DNA of 64,000 bases, taken from Anaerofilum sp. An201 (GTDB lineage: Bacteria; Bacillota; Clostridia; Oscillospirales; Ruminococcaceae). The notes beneath the pieces were generated by a model. The model was given only the letters and a program-made list of their open reading frames with translations. It had not been told where the DNA came from and made no database searches. Positions 57,216 through 64,000 of the stretch are shown here, piece by piece. Each line of letters opens with the position of its first letter. Position 1 is the stretch's first letter. The translations under genes and the position numbers were made by a program. The DNA lies in NCBI RefSeq assembly GCF_002160015.1, contig NZ_NFJT01000018.1, positions 1 to 64,000 of the forward strand. The letters are read 5' to 3'.

Positions 57216-57422
57216 TCAGCTGCGGGGATGCAGGCGGCGCGGCTTTCCGTCCGGGTCGATCACCACGGTGTTGTCCAGCTGGGCTTTCAGGCTCTGCTTC
57301 ATGGCGTCGATGTATTCGCGGCGCAGGGCAGCCTGCTCGGCCTTTTCCTCTTCGGTGAGGCCGGCGGCGGTGCGGCTCTTTTGGGCCAGCTGGCTGATGC
57401 GGCGGATCTTTTCCTCGGTCAT
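57216..57422 (-). CDS. DUF896 protein (YnzC-like)
   Basis: 68 aa. MTEEKIRRISQLAQKSRTAA, GLTEEEKAEQAALRREYIDA and VVIDPDGKPRRLHPRS are the standard DUF896 blocks. The family includes Bacillus YnzC, induced in the SOS response; the activity is unknown. AGGAGGG precedes the ATG at 57422; the longer frame upstream has no site. Confidence 0.9.
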   Translation of the reverse strand: MTEEKIRRISQLAQKSRTAAGLTEEEKAEQAALRREYIDAMKQSLKAQLDNTVVIDPDGKPRRLHPRS

Positions 57423-57479
57423 GGCGGTCCCTCCTTTTTTCGCCGTGCGGATATGCTGTATATGATACCACATCCCCCG

Positions 57480-57690
57480 CCACAATGCAAACGGGGCGCC
57501 CCGTTTGCTTTCGGGGCGCCCTGTGCGCACATCTATATATAAACCCGGCCGTTTTGGGGCGGGATGTTTTTGGTCTGACCGCCCATGAACCTGCCGGTCC
57601 TCGCATCGGGCGGTGCAGTGAAGGCGCCTTGCCGGGATGCTTCCCGGCATGCACACGAGGTATATCAAAGAGAAAAGCGTCCGTGCTTTT
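57480..57690. ncRNA. Structured intergenic region, possible small RNA
   Basis: The 393 bp between 57423 and 57815 hold no gene but several strong pairings: palindrome GCAAACGGGGCGCCCCGTTT with GGGCGCCC after it (57486-57522), GACCGCCC/GGGCGGT (about 57578-57617), GCCGGGA-TGCT-TCCCGGC (57631-57649) and AAAAGC/GCTTTT. Either strand could encode an RNA of ~150-200 nt. It was not recognised as 6S, SRP or tmRNA. Confidence 0.25.
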
Positions 57691-57815
57691 GTTCGTCCTC
57701 TTGATTACAGTTCTTAGTATATGCCACGAGTATGAAGAAACTATGATGCGGGTTTGAACAGTCCGAGAAATCCTGTGAAACCTGTTTCACAATTCGCCGA
57801 AAGGAGCGTTTTTGT

Positions 57816-58427
57816 ATGGCAAATCCCGTCAACTGGCAGCGCGAGATGGAAAAAACACTCGCGGGCCTGCCCGAGGGCGCACGCCCGCGGCTGCTGCTGC
57901 ACGCCTGCTGCGGGCCCTGCTCCAGCGCGGTGCTGGAACAGCTGCGCCGCCGCTTCGACATCACCATCCTCTACTACAACCCCAACATCTGGCCCGAAGC
58001 CGAATACCGCCGCCGCGCCGACGAGCTGGCCGCCTTTGTGGCCCGCTTTGCGCCGGAGGGGGACGTGAAGCTGGTGGAGGACCGGTATCTCCCGGACGAG
58101 TTCTATGCCGCCGCCAGGGGGCTGGAGGAGGAGCCGGAGCGCGGCGCGCGCTGCACCCGGTGCTATGCCCTGCGGCTGGAGCGGGCGGCGGAATTCGCGG
58201 CGCAGCACGGATTCGACTATGTGTGCACCACCCTGTCCATCAGCCCGCACAAGGACGCCGAGCGCCTGAACCGGCTGGGCATGGCGGCCGCCGAGCGGCA
58301 GGGGGTGCGCTGGCTGCCGGGTGATTTCAAGAAAAAAGAGGGCTATAAGCGCAGTTTGCAGCTCTCGTCGGAATATGGGCTGTACCGGCAGGACTACTGC
58401 GGGTGCGAGTTCAGCGCGCGGAAATAA
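57816..58427 (+). CDS. queH: Epoxyqueuosine reductase QueH
   Basis: 203 aa. HACCGPCSSAVLEQL (CCGPC near 31-35), YYNPNIWPEAEYRRR, CTRCYALRLERAAEFA, TLSISPHKD and DYCGCEFS give the full cysteine set of QueH (DUF208), the non-QueG enzyme for the last step of queuosine formation in tRNA. AAAGGAGCG precedes the ATG. Single gene; terminator at 58638. Confidence 0.94.
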   Translation: MANPVNWQREMEKTLAGLPEGARPRLLLHACCGPCSSAVLEQLRRRFDITILYYNPNIWPEAEYRRRADELAAFVARFAPEGDVKLVEDRYLPDEFYAAARGLEEEPERGARCTRCYALRLERAAEFAAQHGFDYVCTTLSISPHKDAERLNRLGMAAAERQGVRWLPGDFKKKEGYKRSLQLSSEYGLYRQDYCGCEFSARK

Positions 58428-58448
58428 GCACCGGCGGGGCCCGCCAAA

Positions 58449-58598
58449 GGCTTCCTCCCTGGGGGGAAGCTGTGGCCGGATGGCAGCTGATGAGGGGAGG
58501 GCTTGTCCCTTTGCGCCGAGCGATGGGTGCAGAGAAAAGGGGAAAGACTCGACCTCATCCGCCCTCTTCGAGGGCGCCTTCCCCTGCCAGGGGAAGGC
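58449..58598 (+). repeat. Dispersed 150-bp repeat, complete copy 2
   Basis: Same layout and length as 24070-24219: GGCTTCCTCCCTGGGGGGAA, GCTGATGAGG, a centre with GTCCCTTTGCGCCGAGCG, then CCTCATCCGCCCTCTTCG and CTGCCAGGGGAAGGC. Ends form ~46-bp imperfect inverted repeats. Confidence 0.8.
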
Positions 58599-58637
58599 GT
58601 TCGGGCAGCGCAGATCATCCCGTTTTCGACAAGCGGA

Positions 58638-58668
58638 AGCCCGGCGGCAAAGCCGCCGGGCTTTTTTT
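58638..58668 (+). terminator. queH terminator
   Basis: AGCCCGGCGGC-AAA-GCCGCCGGGCT, then T7. Confidence 0.85.
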
Positions 58669-58774
58669 GTTGCACTTTGCGCCGGGGTGCTTTATAATAT
58701 ACAATGTATTGTTCTGCCGCGGCGCGCTTTCATTCGGCGCGAATTTTTTTGCGGCGGGAAAGGAAGATGGATTC

Positions 58775-60754
58775 ATGGAAAACAAAAAATTCTACATCAC
58801 CACCCCCATCTACTACCCCAGCGACAAGCTGCACATCGGCCACAGCTACACCACCGTGGCCTGCGACGCGCTGGCTCGTTATAAGCGGATGCAGGGCTAT
58901 GACGTGATGTTCCTCACCGGCACCGACGAGCACGGCCAGAAGATCCAGGACAAGGCCGCCGCCAAGGGCGTGACGCCGCAGCAGTATGTGGACGAGATCG
59001 TGGCCGGCATCAAAGAGCTGTGGAAGCTGATGAACATCTCGAACGACCGCTTTGTCCGCACCACCGACCCCTACCACGTCGAGACCGTGCAGAAGATCTT
59101 CAAGCGGCTGTACGAGCAGGGCGACATCTACAAGGGCTGCTACAAGGGCCACTACTGCAAGCCCTGCGAGAGCTTCTGGACCGACAGCCAGCTGAAGGAC
59201 GGCAAATGCCCCGACTGCGGCGGCGACGTGTACGAGGCCGAGGAGGAGGCGTACTTCTTCCGCACCAGCAAATACGCCGAGCGCCTCCTGAAGCTGTATG
59301 AGGAAGTCCCCGACTTCATCCAGCCGGAGACCCGCAAAAACGAGATGATCGCCTTCATCAACCAGGGCCTGCAGGACACCTGTGTCTCCCGCACCAGCGT
59401 GAAATGGGGCATCCCGGTGGACTTCGACCCCAGCCACACCGTCTATGTGTGGGTGGACGCTCTGTCCAACTACATCTCGGCGCTGGGCTACGGCAACGAC
59501 GCCTACGCCGACTACGAGAAATATTGGCCGGCCGACCTGCATATGGTGGGCAAGGAGATCCTTCGCTTCCACACCATCATCTGGCCCGCCATGCTGATGG
59601 CGCTCGACCTGCCGCTGCCCCGCCGGGTGTTCGGCCACGGCTGGCTGCTGCTGGACGGCGGCAAGATGAGCAAATCCAAGGGCAACGTGGTGGACCCGGT
59701 GGTCCTGTGCAGCCGCTACGGCGTGGACGCCATCCGCTACTTCCTGCTGCGCGAGATCCCCTTCGGCAACGACGGCATCTTCTCCAACGAAGCGCTCATC
59801 AACCGCATCAACGCCGACCTCGCCAACGACCTGGGCAACCTGCTGTCCCGCACCGTGTCGATGGTGGAGAAATACTTCGGCGGCACCCTGCCGGACGCCT
59901 CCGGCCGCGCCGAGGGCGACTTCGACGCCGAGCTGCGCGAGGTGATCTGCGCCATGCCCGAAAAGGTGACCGGCTGCATGGATAAGCTGCTGATCCCGCA
60001 GGCGCTGGCCGAGATCTTCCGCGGCATCCAGCGCGCCAACAAGTACATCGACGAGACCGCGCCCTGGCAGCTGGCCAAGGACGAGGCCAACCGCGCCCGC
60101 CTGGCCGGCGTGATGTACAACCTGTGCGAGAGCCTGCGCTTTGCCGCCACCCTGCTGCTGCCCTTCCTGCCCGACACCGCGCCCAAGATGGCCGCGCAGC
60201 TGGGCATCGACGCCGCCGCTCTCTCTTACTCGAACCTCACCTTCGGAGCCCCCTCCACCTACACCGTGCACAAGGGCGACCCCCTGTTCCCCCGCATCGA
60301 CGCCGCCAAGGAGCTGGCCGAGCTGGCCGCCGCCGACGAGGAAAAGCGCAAGGCCGCCGAGGCCGAAGCCGCCCGCAAGGCCGCCGAGGAGGCCGCGAAG
60401 GCCCAGCCCATCGAGCACCTGCCCGAGATCGCCTTCGACGACTTCTGCAAGGTGGAGATGCGCGTGGCCCGTGTGACCGCCTGCGAGAAGCTGAAGGAGA
60501 GCAAAAAGCTGCTGCTGCTGCGCCTGTTCGACGGCGAGCGCGAGCGCACCATCCTGTCCGGCATCGCCAAGTGGTACGAGCCGGAGGACCTGATCGGCAA
60601 AAACGTGGGCATCGTGGCCAACCTCGCCCCGCGCCCCATGCTGAAAGGCAAATACGTCAGCGAGGGCATGGTGATGGCGGCCGATCTGCCGGACGGCGGC
60701 GCCTCGGTGGCCTTCTTCCCGGACGACGTGCTGCCCGGCAGCGCCATCCACTAA
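58775..60754 (+). CDS. metG: Methionyl-tRNA synthetase with C-terminal tRNA-binding domain
   Basis: 659 aa. HIGH motif in LHIGHSYTTVACDALARY, zinc knuckle CYKGHYCKPCESFW and CPDCGGD (~125-150), KMSKS at 297-301 (GGKMSKSKGNVVDP), anticodon domain, then an Ala/Glu-rich linker and the Trbp111-type EMAP domain (IAFDDFCKVEMRVARVTACE) used for dimerisation. ATG 58775 follows AGGAAGATG; the open frame upstream covers the repeat and is rejected. The tatD gene starts 12 bp after the stop. Confidence 0.96.
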   Translation: MENKKFYITTPIYYPSDKLHIGHSYTTVACDALARYKRMQGYDVMFLTGTDEHGQKIQDKAAAKGVTPQQYVDEIVAGIKELWKLMNISNDRFVRTTDPYHVETVQKIFKRLYEQGDIYKGCYKGHYCKPCESFWTDSQLKDGKCPDCGGDVYEAEEEAYFFRTSKYAERLLKLYEEVPDFIQPETRKNEMIAFINQGLQDTCVSRTSVKWGIPVDFDPSHTVYVWVDALSNYISALGYGNDAYADYEKYWPADLHMVGKEILRFHTIIWPAMLMALDLPLPRRVFGHGWLLLDGGKMSKSKGNVVDPVVLCSRYGVDAIRYFLLREIPFGNDGIFSNEALINRINADLANDLGNLLSRTVSMVEKYFGGTLPDASGRAEGDFDAELREVICAMPEKVTGCMDKLLIPQALAEIFRGIQRANKYIDETAPWQLAKDEANRARLAGVMYNLCESLRFAATLLLPFLPDTAPKMAAQLGIDAAALSYSNLTFGAPSTYTVHKGDPLFPRIDAAKELAELAAADEEKRKAAEAEAARKAAEEAAKAQPIEHLPEIAFDDFCKVEMRVARVTACEKLKESKKLLLLRLFDGERERTILSGIAKWYEPEDLIGKNVGIVANLAPRPMLKGKYVSEGMVMAADLPDGGASVAFFPDDVLPGSAIH

Positions 60755-60766
60755 GGGAAACTGTCT

Positions 60767-61567
60767 ATGTATCGCAATATTTTTGACACCCACGCCCACT
60801 ACACCAGCCGCTGGTTCCGCGCCGACCGCCCCGAGCTGCTGAGCGTGCTGCCCTGGCTGGGGGTGGAGGCGGTCGTCGACTGCGGCACCGACTACGATTC
60901 CACGCTGCAGAGCATCGCGCTGGCCGAGCGGTACCCGTGGATCTACACCGCCGCCGGCATCCACCCCGAGAGCATCATCGAGGAGGACGCCTCCACCAAC
61001 GCCCGCTTCGGCGGCGACTGGAAAGCCGAGATGGACGCCATCCGCCCGCTGTATTCCCACCCCAAGGTGGTGGCGGTGGGCGAGGTGGGGCTGGACTACC
61101 ACTGGCCGGTCCCCAAAGACGCCCAGCTGGCGATGTTCGAGGCGCACCTGCAGCTGGCGCTGGAGCTGGATATGCCCATCATCGTGCACGACCGCGAGGC
61201 CCACGCCGACACCTACGCCCTGCTGGCGAAATACCGCCCCAGGGGCGTGGTGCACTGCTATTCCGGCTCGGCCGAGGACGCGGTGCGCCTGGTGGAGCAG
61301 GGGATGTACATCGGCTTCACCGGGGCATGCACCTTCAAGGGGGCAAAGCGGGCGCTGAAGGCCATCGAGGCCATCCCGGCCGACCGGCTGCTGCTGGAAA
61401 CCGACTGCCCCTACATGGCCCCCACCCCCCACCGCGGCAAGCGCTGCGATTCCTCCCTGATCCCCTTCACCGCCGAGGTGATGGCCCGGGTCAAGGGAAT
61501 GGATGTGCAGCAGATGCTGGATATCACCTGCGCCAACGCCGCCCGGCTGTTCGGCGTGAACATCTGA
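60767..61567 (+). CDS. tatD: TatD family metal-dependent hydrolase/DNase
   Basis: 266 aa. TIM-barrel with metal ligands in FDTHAHYTS, AVGEVGLDYHW, IIVHDREAH, VVHCYSGSAEDAV and LLETDCPYMAP. TatD/YcfH proteins are 3'-5' DNases; many Firmicute genomes keep tatD next to metG, as here. The start is ATG 60767. Weak ribosome site suggests coupling to metG. Confidence 0.93.
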   Translation: MYRNIFDTHAHYTSRWFRADRPELLSVLPWLGVEAVVDCGTDYDSTLQSIALAERYPWIYTAAGIHPESIIEEDASTNARFGGDWKAEMDAIRPLYSHPKVVAVGEVGLDYHWPVPKDAQLAMFEAHLQLALELDMPIIVHDREAHADTYALLAKYRPRGVVHCYSGSAEDAVRLVEQGMYIGFTGACTFKGAKRALKAIEAIPADRLLLETDCPYMAPTPHRGKRCDSSLIPFTAEVMARVKGMDVQQMLDITCANAARLFGVNI

Positions 61568-61588
61568 AACAACAGGAGGACTGCAACT

Positions 61589-61816
61589 ATGAAAGCCCGT
61601 ATCCCCATGCACCGCGAATTCATCATCGATTTCGGCAAAGACAGCGACGAGGCCCGCAACGAGGAGGCCTGGCAGAAGCTGAACCAGATCCTGGAGGACT
61701 ACAAGAAGGAGGGCAAGTCTGTCTACACCCCCACCTTCATCGAGGACAACGAGGAGAAGGTGAAGGCGCTGCAGGCCGAGTATGGCTTCACCTACACCGT
61801 GGAACTGGTGAAATAA
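61589..61816 (+). CDS. Small hypothetical protein, 75 aa
   Basis: 75 aa. MKARIPMHREFIIDFGKDSD, NQILEDYKKEGKSVYTPTFI and a C-terminal FTYTVELVK: a helix flanked by strands. It is conserved in style with small cytosolic proteins of the group but no family is recognised. CAGGAGGAC precedes the ATG; 21 bp after tatD, so third gene of the metG operon. Confidence 0.7.
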   Translation: MKARIPMHREFIIDFGKDSDEARNEEAWQKLNQILEDYKKEGKSVYTPTFIEDNEEKVKALQAEYGFTYTVELVK

Positions 61817-61861
61817 GCGGCGGAAGCCCTTTGCAGGCATCCCACACAACAGACAGAAAAG

Positions 61862-61893
61862 GGCCGCCCCCGCTTGTACAAGCGGGGGCGGCC
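61862..61893 (-). terminator. hsp20 terminator (perfect palindrome)
   Basis: A 32-nt perfect palindrome GGCCGCCCCCGCTTGT plus its complement, with TTTTC on the minus strand. It may also end the metG operon. Confidence 0.8.
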
Positions 61894-61913
61894 TGCGGTT
61901 TGGAGAGAACCGG

Positions 61914-62357
61914 TCATTCAATGGCGATCAGCGTGCTCTGGGGCAGCTGCTTCGGCGCCTGTTTGGGCAGCGAGATCTTCAGGATGCCGTCCTCATACTT
62001 GGCCGACACGTCCTTCGGCTGCACGTCGCCCACATAGAAGCTGCGGCTGCAGGCGCCCACATAGCGCTCCTGCCGGATGTATCTGCCTTCCTTGTCCTTC
62101 TGGTCGCGGTCCAGGCCCTTGGAGGCGCTGACGGTCAGGTAGCCGTCCTTCAGGTCCAGCTTCACCTCGTCCTTCTTGAAGCCAGGCAGGTCGATGTCCA
62201 GCTCGTAGGTGGAATCGGTCTCGCGCACATCGGTTTTCATCATGTTCTTGGCATGCTTGCCGTATAGCGCATTGCGGCTGTTCCACATGGGGATCATCGC
62301 AAAATCGTCGTTGAAGAAATCATCAAACAGGTTTTCACCAAAAATGCTGGGCAACAT
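61914..62357 (-). CDS. hsp20: Small heat-shock protein Hsp20
   Basis: 147 aa. Alpha-crystallin domain at ~42-135: MMKTDVRETDSTYELDIDLP, GFKKDEVKLDLKDGYLTVSA, YVGACSRSFYVGD and YEDGILKISLPK. The N-terminal arm is MLPSIFGENLFDDFFNDDF, and the C-terminal tail has LIAIE in place of a clear I-x-I. ATP-independent holdase. GGAGGAATGACTT precedes the ATG. Controlled by CIRCE. Confidence 0.95.
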   Translation of the reverse strand: MLPSIFGENLFDDFFNDDFAMIPMWNSRNALYGKHAKNMMKTDVRETDSTYELDIDLPGFKKDEVKLDLKDGYLTVSASKGLDRDQKDKEGRYIRQERYVGACSRSFYVGDVQPKDVSAKYEDGILKISLPKQAPKQLPQSTLIAIE

Positions 62358-62434
62358 AAGTCATTCCTCCGTTTCATTGCTTATCTTATGCCCTGCGGGG
62401 AGGCCCCTGGGGGCCTTTCCTTTGGAACACCTAC

Positions 62435-62477
62435 AGTATACATCTGAATTTTAGCACTGTCAAGCATAGAGTGCTAA
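62435..62477 (-). promoter_or_regulatory. hsp20 promoter with CIRCE operator
   Basis: Minus strand TTGACA (62458-62463), 17 bp, TATACT (62435-62440). CIRCE TTAGCACTG-N9-GAGTGCTAA at 62451-62477, one base off consensus (CTG for CTC), covers the -35. HrcA repression is expected. Confidence 0.92.
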
Positions 62478-62620
62478 TTTTAACAAAAGTAACACACTCT
62501 GTTCATAAATTGTGCGATTTTCCGCCCGGCAGGCCGGAGAAGCCTGCCCGGCATAGAATAAAAAGAAACGTCATATCGTATATATAAGAGTGCCGCGTCC
62601 GGCGGCAAAGGAGGGAAAAG

Positions 62621-63919
62621 ATGAGAGCAAAGCATTGGACAAGAAATCTGGCGGCAGTTCTGCTGACCCTGTGTTTAGCACTCTGCATGTGCAGCTGCTA
62701 TCAAGGAAGGCGGAGCGCGGCACAGGCGCAGGCGGGCAGCGGGACAGCGTCGGTCCGGCGGCGTCCCGCGCCCGAGCAGCCCACCGGGGGCCTGGATTCC
62801 GGCGAGGTGATCGAAAGCCGCCGTGCCGCCGCGGCGCAGGACGCCGCCAAACGGCAGGCGGGACGCCGGCAGGGCAGCAGCGACGACCTGCAGCCCACCC
62901 CAACACCGACGCCCGCCGCCACCGCCGCCCCGCAGTCCACCCCAACGCCGACGCCCGTCTCCACCGCCGCCCCGCAGCCGGAACAGCCGGCGGTGTACCG
63001 GCAGGTGGTCGAGGGGCTGCGCGAGGCCGCCTATCCGCTGCATCTGGAATGCAGCTATGAGGAGTTTCTGGAGGCGTACACGCTGGTGCAGCAGGACCCG
63101 GCGTTTTTCTGGGTGCGCGGATACGAGGCCAGCTACACCTCCACCGAGGTGGACGTCTACTTCCTCTACACCCACGACACCCCGCAGGCGATCGCCGAAG
63201 CACAGCAGCGCATCGACGCCGTGGCGGCGGAATTCCTGGCGGGAGTTCCGGCCGACGCCTCGGCGCAGGACAAGGCGCTGTATCTGCACGACTGGCTGAT
63301 CGAGCACATCGAGTATGTGTCGGACGGAGGATGGAACGACCAGACCCTGTACGGGGCGCTGGCGGAGGGAGAGAGCGTCTGTGCCGGGTTCAGCCAGGCG
63401 TTCACCTATCTGGGGCGCAGGATGGGTCTGGAGGCCTACACCATTATCGGATATGCCAGCGAAGAGCCGGTGACCACCACCGGCAACGAGCCGAACCATT
63501 CCTGGAACGCCGTCACCATCGACGGTTCCACCCGCTATTTCGACCCCACCTGGGACAACACCGACCGCACCGATGCCGCAGGACGGGAGTATGTGCCCCA
63601 CATGTGGTGCGGCGTGCCGCTGGAGGAGATGGAGCAGACCCACGCCGCGCAGAACAGCGCCGATCTCCGCCCCACCACCGACGGCGGCGGGGACTATTTT
63701 GCCGCCCACGGCTATGCGCCCGAGACCTTCCAGGTGGAGCAGGCGGCCGCACTGTACCGGCAGCAGGCACAGCAGGGAAAGAACGTGCTGGAGCTGCGCT
63801 TCCCCAGCGCGGCGGTGTTTGAGCAGGCACGGGCGCAGGTGGCCCAGCTGTCCGCCCAGGTGGAAGCGTCCTCCTATGGCATCCACGAAAGCCGCCGGGT
63901 GCTGTATTTCTGGGTCTGA
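62621..63919 (+). CDS. Transglutaminase-like lipoprotein
   Basis: 432 aa. Lipobox LCMCSC (Cys near 26), a long low-complexity linker to ~120 with a duplicated TPTPTP(A/V)(A/S)TAAPQ block, then a transglutaminase-core domain: ALYLHDWLIEHIEYVSD, GESVCAGFSQAFTYLG with the catalytic Cys, NHSWNAVTID with His, and YFDPTWDNTD with Asp. The triad is complete. Such surface proteins may be proteases or crosslinking enzymes acting on the cell wall; no substrate is indicated. AAAGGAGGGAAAAG precedes the ATG. Confidence 0.88.
   Translation: MRAKHWTRNLAAVLLTLCLALCMCSCYQGRRSAAQAQAGSGTASVRRRPAPEQPTGGLDSGEVIESRRAAAAQDAAKRQAGRRQGSSDDLQPTPTPTPAATAAPQSTPTPTPVSTAAPQPEQPAVYRQVVEGLREAAYPLHLECSYEEFLEAYTLVQQDPAFFWVRGYEASYTSTEVDVYFLYTHDTPQAIAEAQQRIDAVAAEFLAGVPADASAQDKALYLHDWLIEHIEYVSDGGWNDQTLYGALAEGESVCAGFSQAFTYLGRRMGLEAYTIIGYASEEPVTTTGNEPNHSWNAVTIDGSTRYFDPTWDNTDRTDAAGREYVPHMWCGVPLEEMEQTHAAQNSADLRPTTDGGGDYFAAHGYAPETFQVEQAAALYRQQAQQGKNVLELRFPSAAVFEQARAQVAQLSAQVEASSYGIHESRRVLYFWV
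62896..62985 (+). repeat. Tandem duplication in the linker coding region
   Basis: A unit of 48 bp (CCACCCCAACACCGACGCCC...) occurs almost twice in a row, coding TPTPTP and TAAPQ twice. In-frame, so the linker length can vary by whole units. Confidence 0.7.
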
Positions 63920-63944
63920 CCGCGGCCCCCTCGATCCATACAAA

Positions 63945-63999
63945 AAGGCTGCCGCCTTCCCGGCGCACAGAGCGTTGGGAAGGCGGCAGCCTTTGTTTG
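63945..63999 (+). terminator. Terminator of the transglutaminase-like gene
   Basis: AAGGCTGCCGCCTTCCC (63945-63961) pairs with GGGAAGGCGGCAGCCTT (63977-63993), tail TGTTTG. Confidence 0.85.
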
Positions 64000-64000
64000 T

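Noticed and set aside
57480-57690. SRP RNA or 6S RNA
   Set aside because: The conserved SRP loop (GGAAGGAAGCAGC-like) is absent and the 6S central bubble could not be laid out on either strand.
58730-61921. 1063-codon minus-strand frame opposite metG-tatD
   Set aside because: Same shadow effect; the plus strand holds clear metG and tatD motifs.
62675-62683. TTAGCACTC half-CIRCE in the transglutaminase-like gene
   Set aside because: No second arm at the right spacing and it lies inside the coding region.
1-64000. CRISPR array
   Set aside because: No regularly spaced short repeats with unique spacers were seen; the repeats found are dispersed palindromes.

Overview
The window comes from a GC-rich Firmicute, most likely a gut clostridium of the Oscillospiraceae/Ruminococcaceae (Faecalibacterium/Subdoligranulum/Gemmiger-like). 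This is inferred from content: strong AGGAGG-type ribosome binding sites, TTGACA/TATAAT promoters, a CIRCE element, a THF riboswitch in front of an ECF folate transporter gene, a coenzyme-B12-dependent ribonucleotide reductase, QueH, and the intergenic palindromic repeats seen in this group. No species can be named from the sequence alone.

Bases 1-5860 are the right end of an integrated prophage-like element. It has a leftward operon of small overlapping early genes, a BRO-family protein, a divergent repressor with repeated operator half-sites, a PD-(D/E)XK restriction-type protein and a tyrosine integrase. It ends in an attR that retains only the 3' half of a tRNA-Thr gene, so the intact tRNA and the rest of the element lie left of the window. 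From 5863 onward the DNA is chromosome-like.

5.9-14.5 kb: a MATE exporter, a duplicated lipoprotein next to the flavin transferase ApbE (a probable covalent-flavin electron-transfer pair), two serine tRNAs, and a 3-kb island (AlbA_2 ATPase, PepSY lipoprotein, DUF3795 protein) bracketed by two copies of a ~100-bp repeat, then a MarR/flavin-reductase operon. 14.8-24.6 kb: a Mg2+-type P-ATPase, an MBL/beta-CASP protein, an FAD dehydrogenase, a small Nudix operon and a second MATE protein. 24.7-30 kb: a MarR-controlled heterodimeric ABC exporter and a decayed IS1182-type transposase. 30-36.9 kb: THF riboswitch-folT, oligoendopeptidase, threonine aldolase and proBA. 37-43.8 kb: a catalytically eroded P-type-ATPase-like protein with RlmB, an AT-rich region with DnaA-box-like sites, sdpR-sdpI, fructose-bisphosphate aldolase, and an XRE regulator remnant beside a low-GC secreted protein gene. 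43.9-52.8 kb: NrdJ and a six-gene exopolysaccharide operon (priming transferase, two glycosyltransferases, polymerase-like protein, flippase, MptE-like protein). 53.3-57.4 kb: a PadR/DUF1700/DUF4097 envelope operon, a lipoprotein, an Mn-type CDF transporter and a DUF896 protein. 57.8-64 kb: queH, metG-tatD, CIRCE-controlled hsp20 and a transglutaminase-like lipoprotein.

Two dispersed repeat types recur between genes. One is a 150-bp element with ~46-bp inverted ends made of two hairpins (full copies at 24070 and 58449, partial copies at 14549, 19135 and 53 kb). The other is a 34-nt hairpin (7540 and 33863). Very long open frames antisense to real genes are a consequence of GC-rich third codon positions and were left out.
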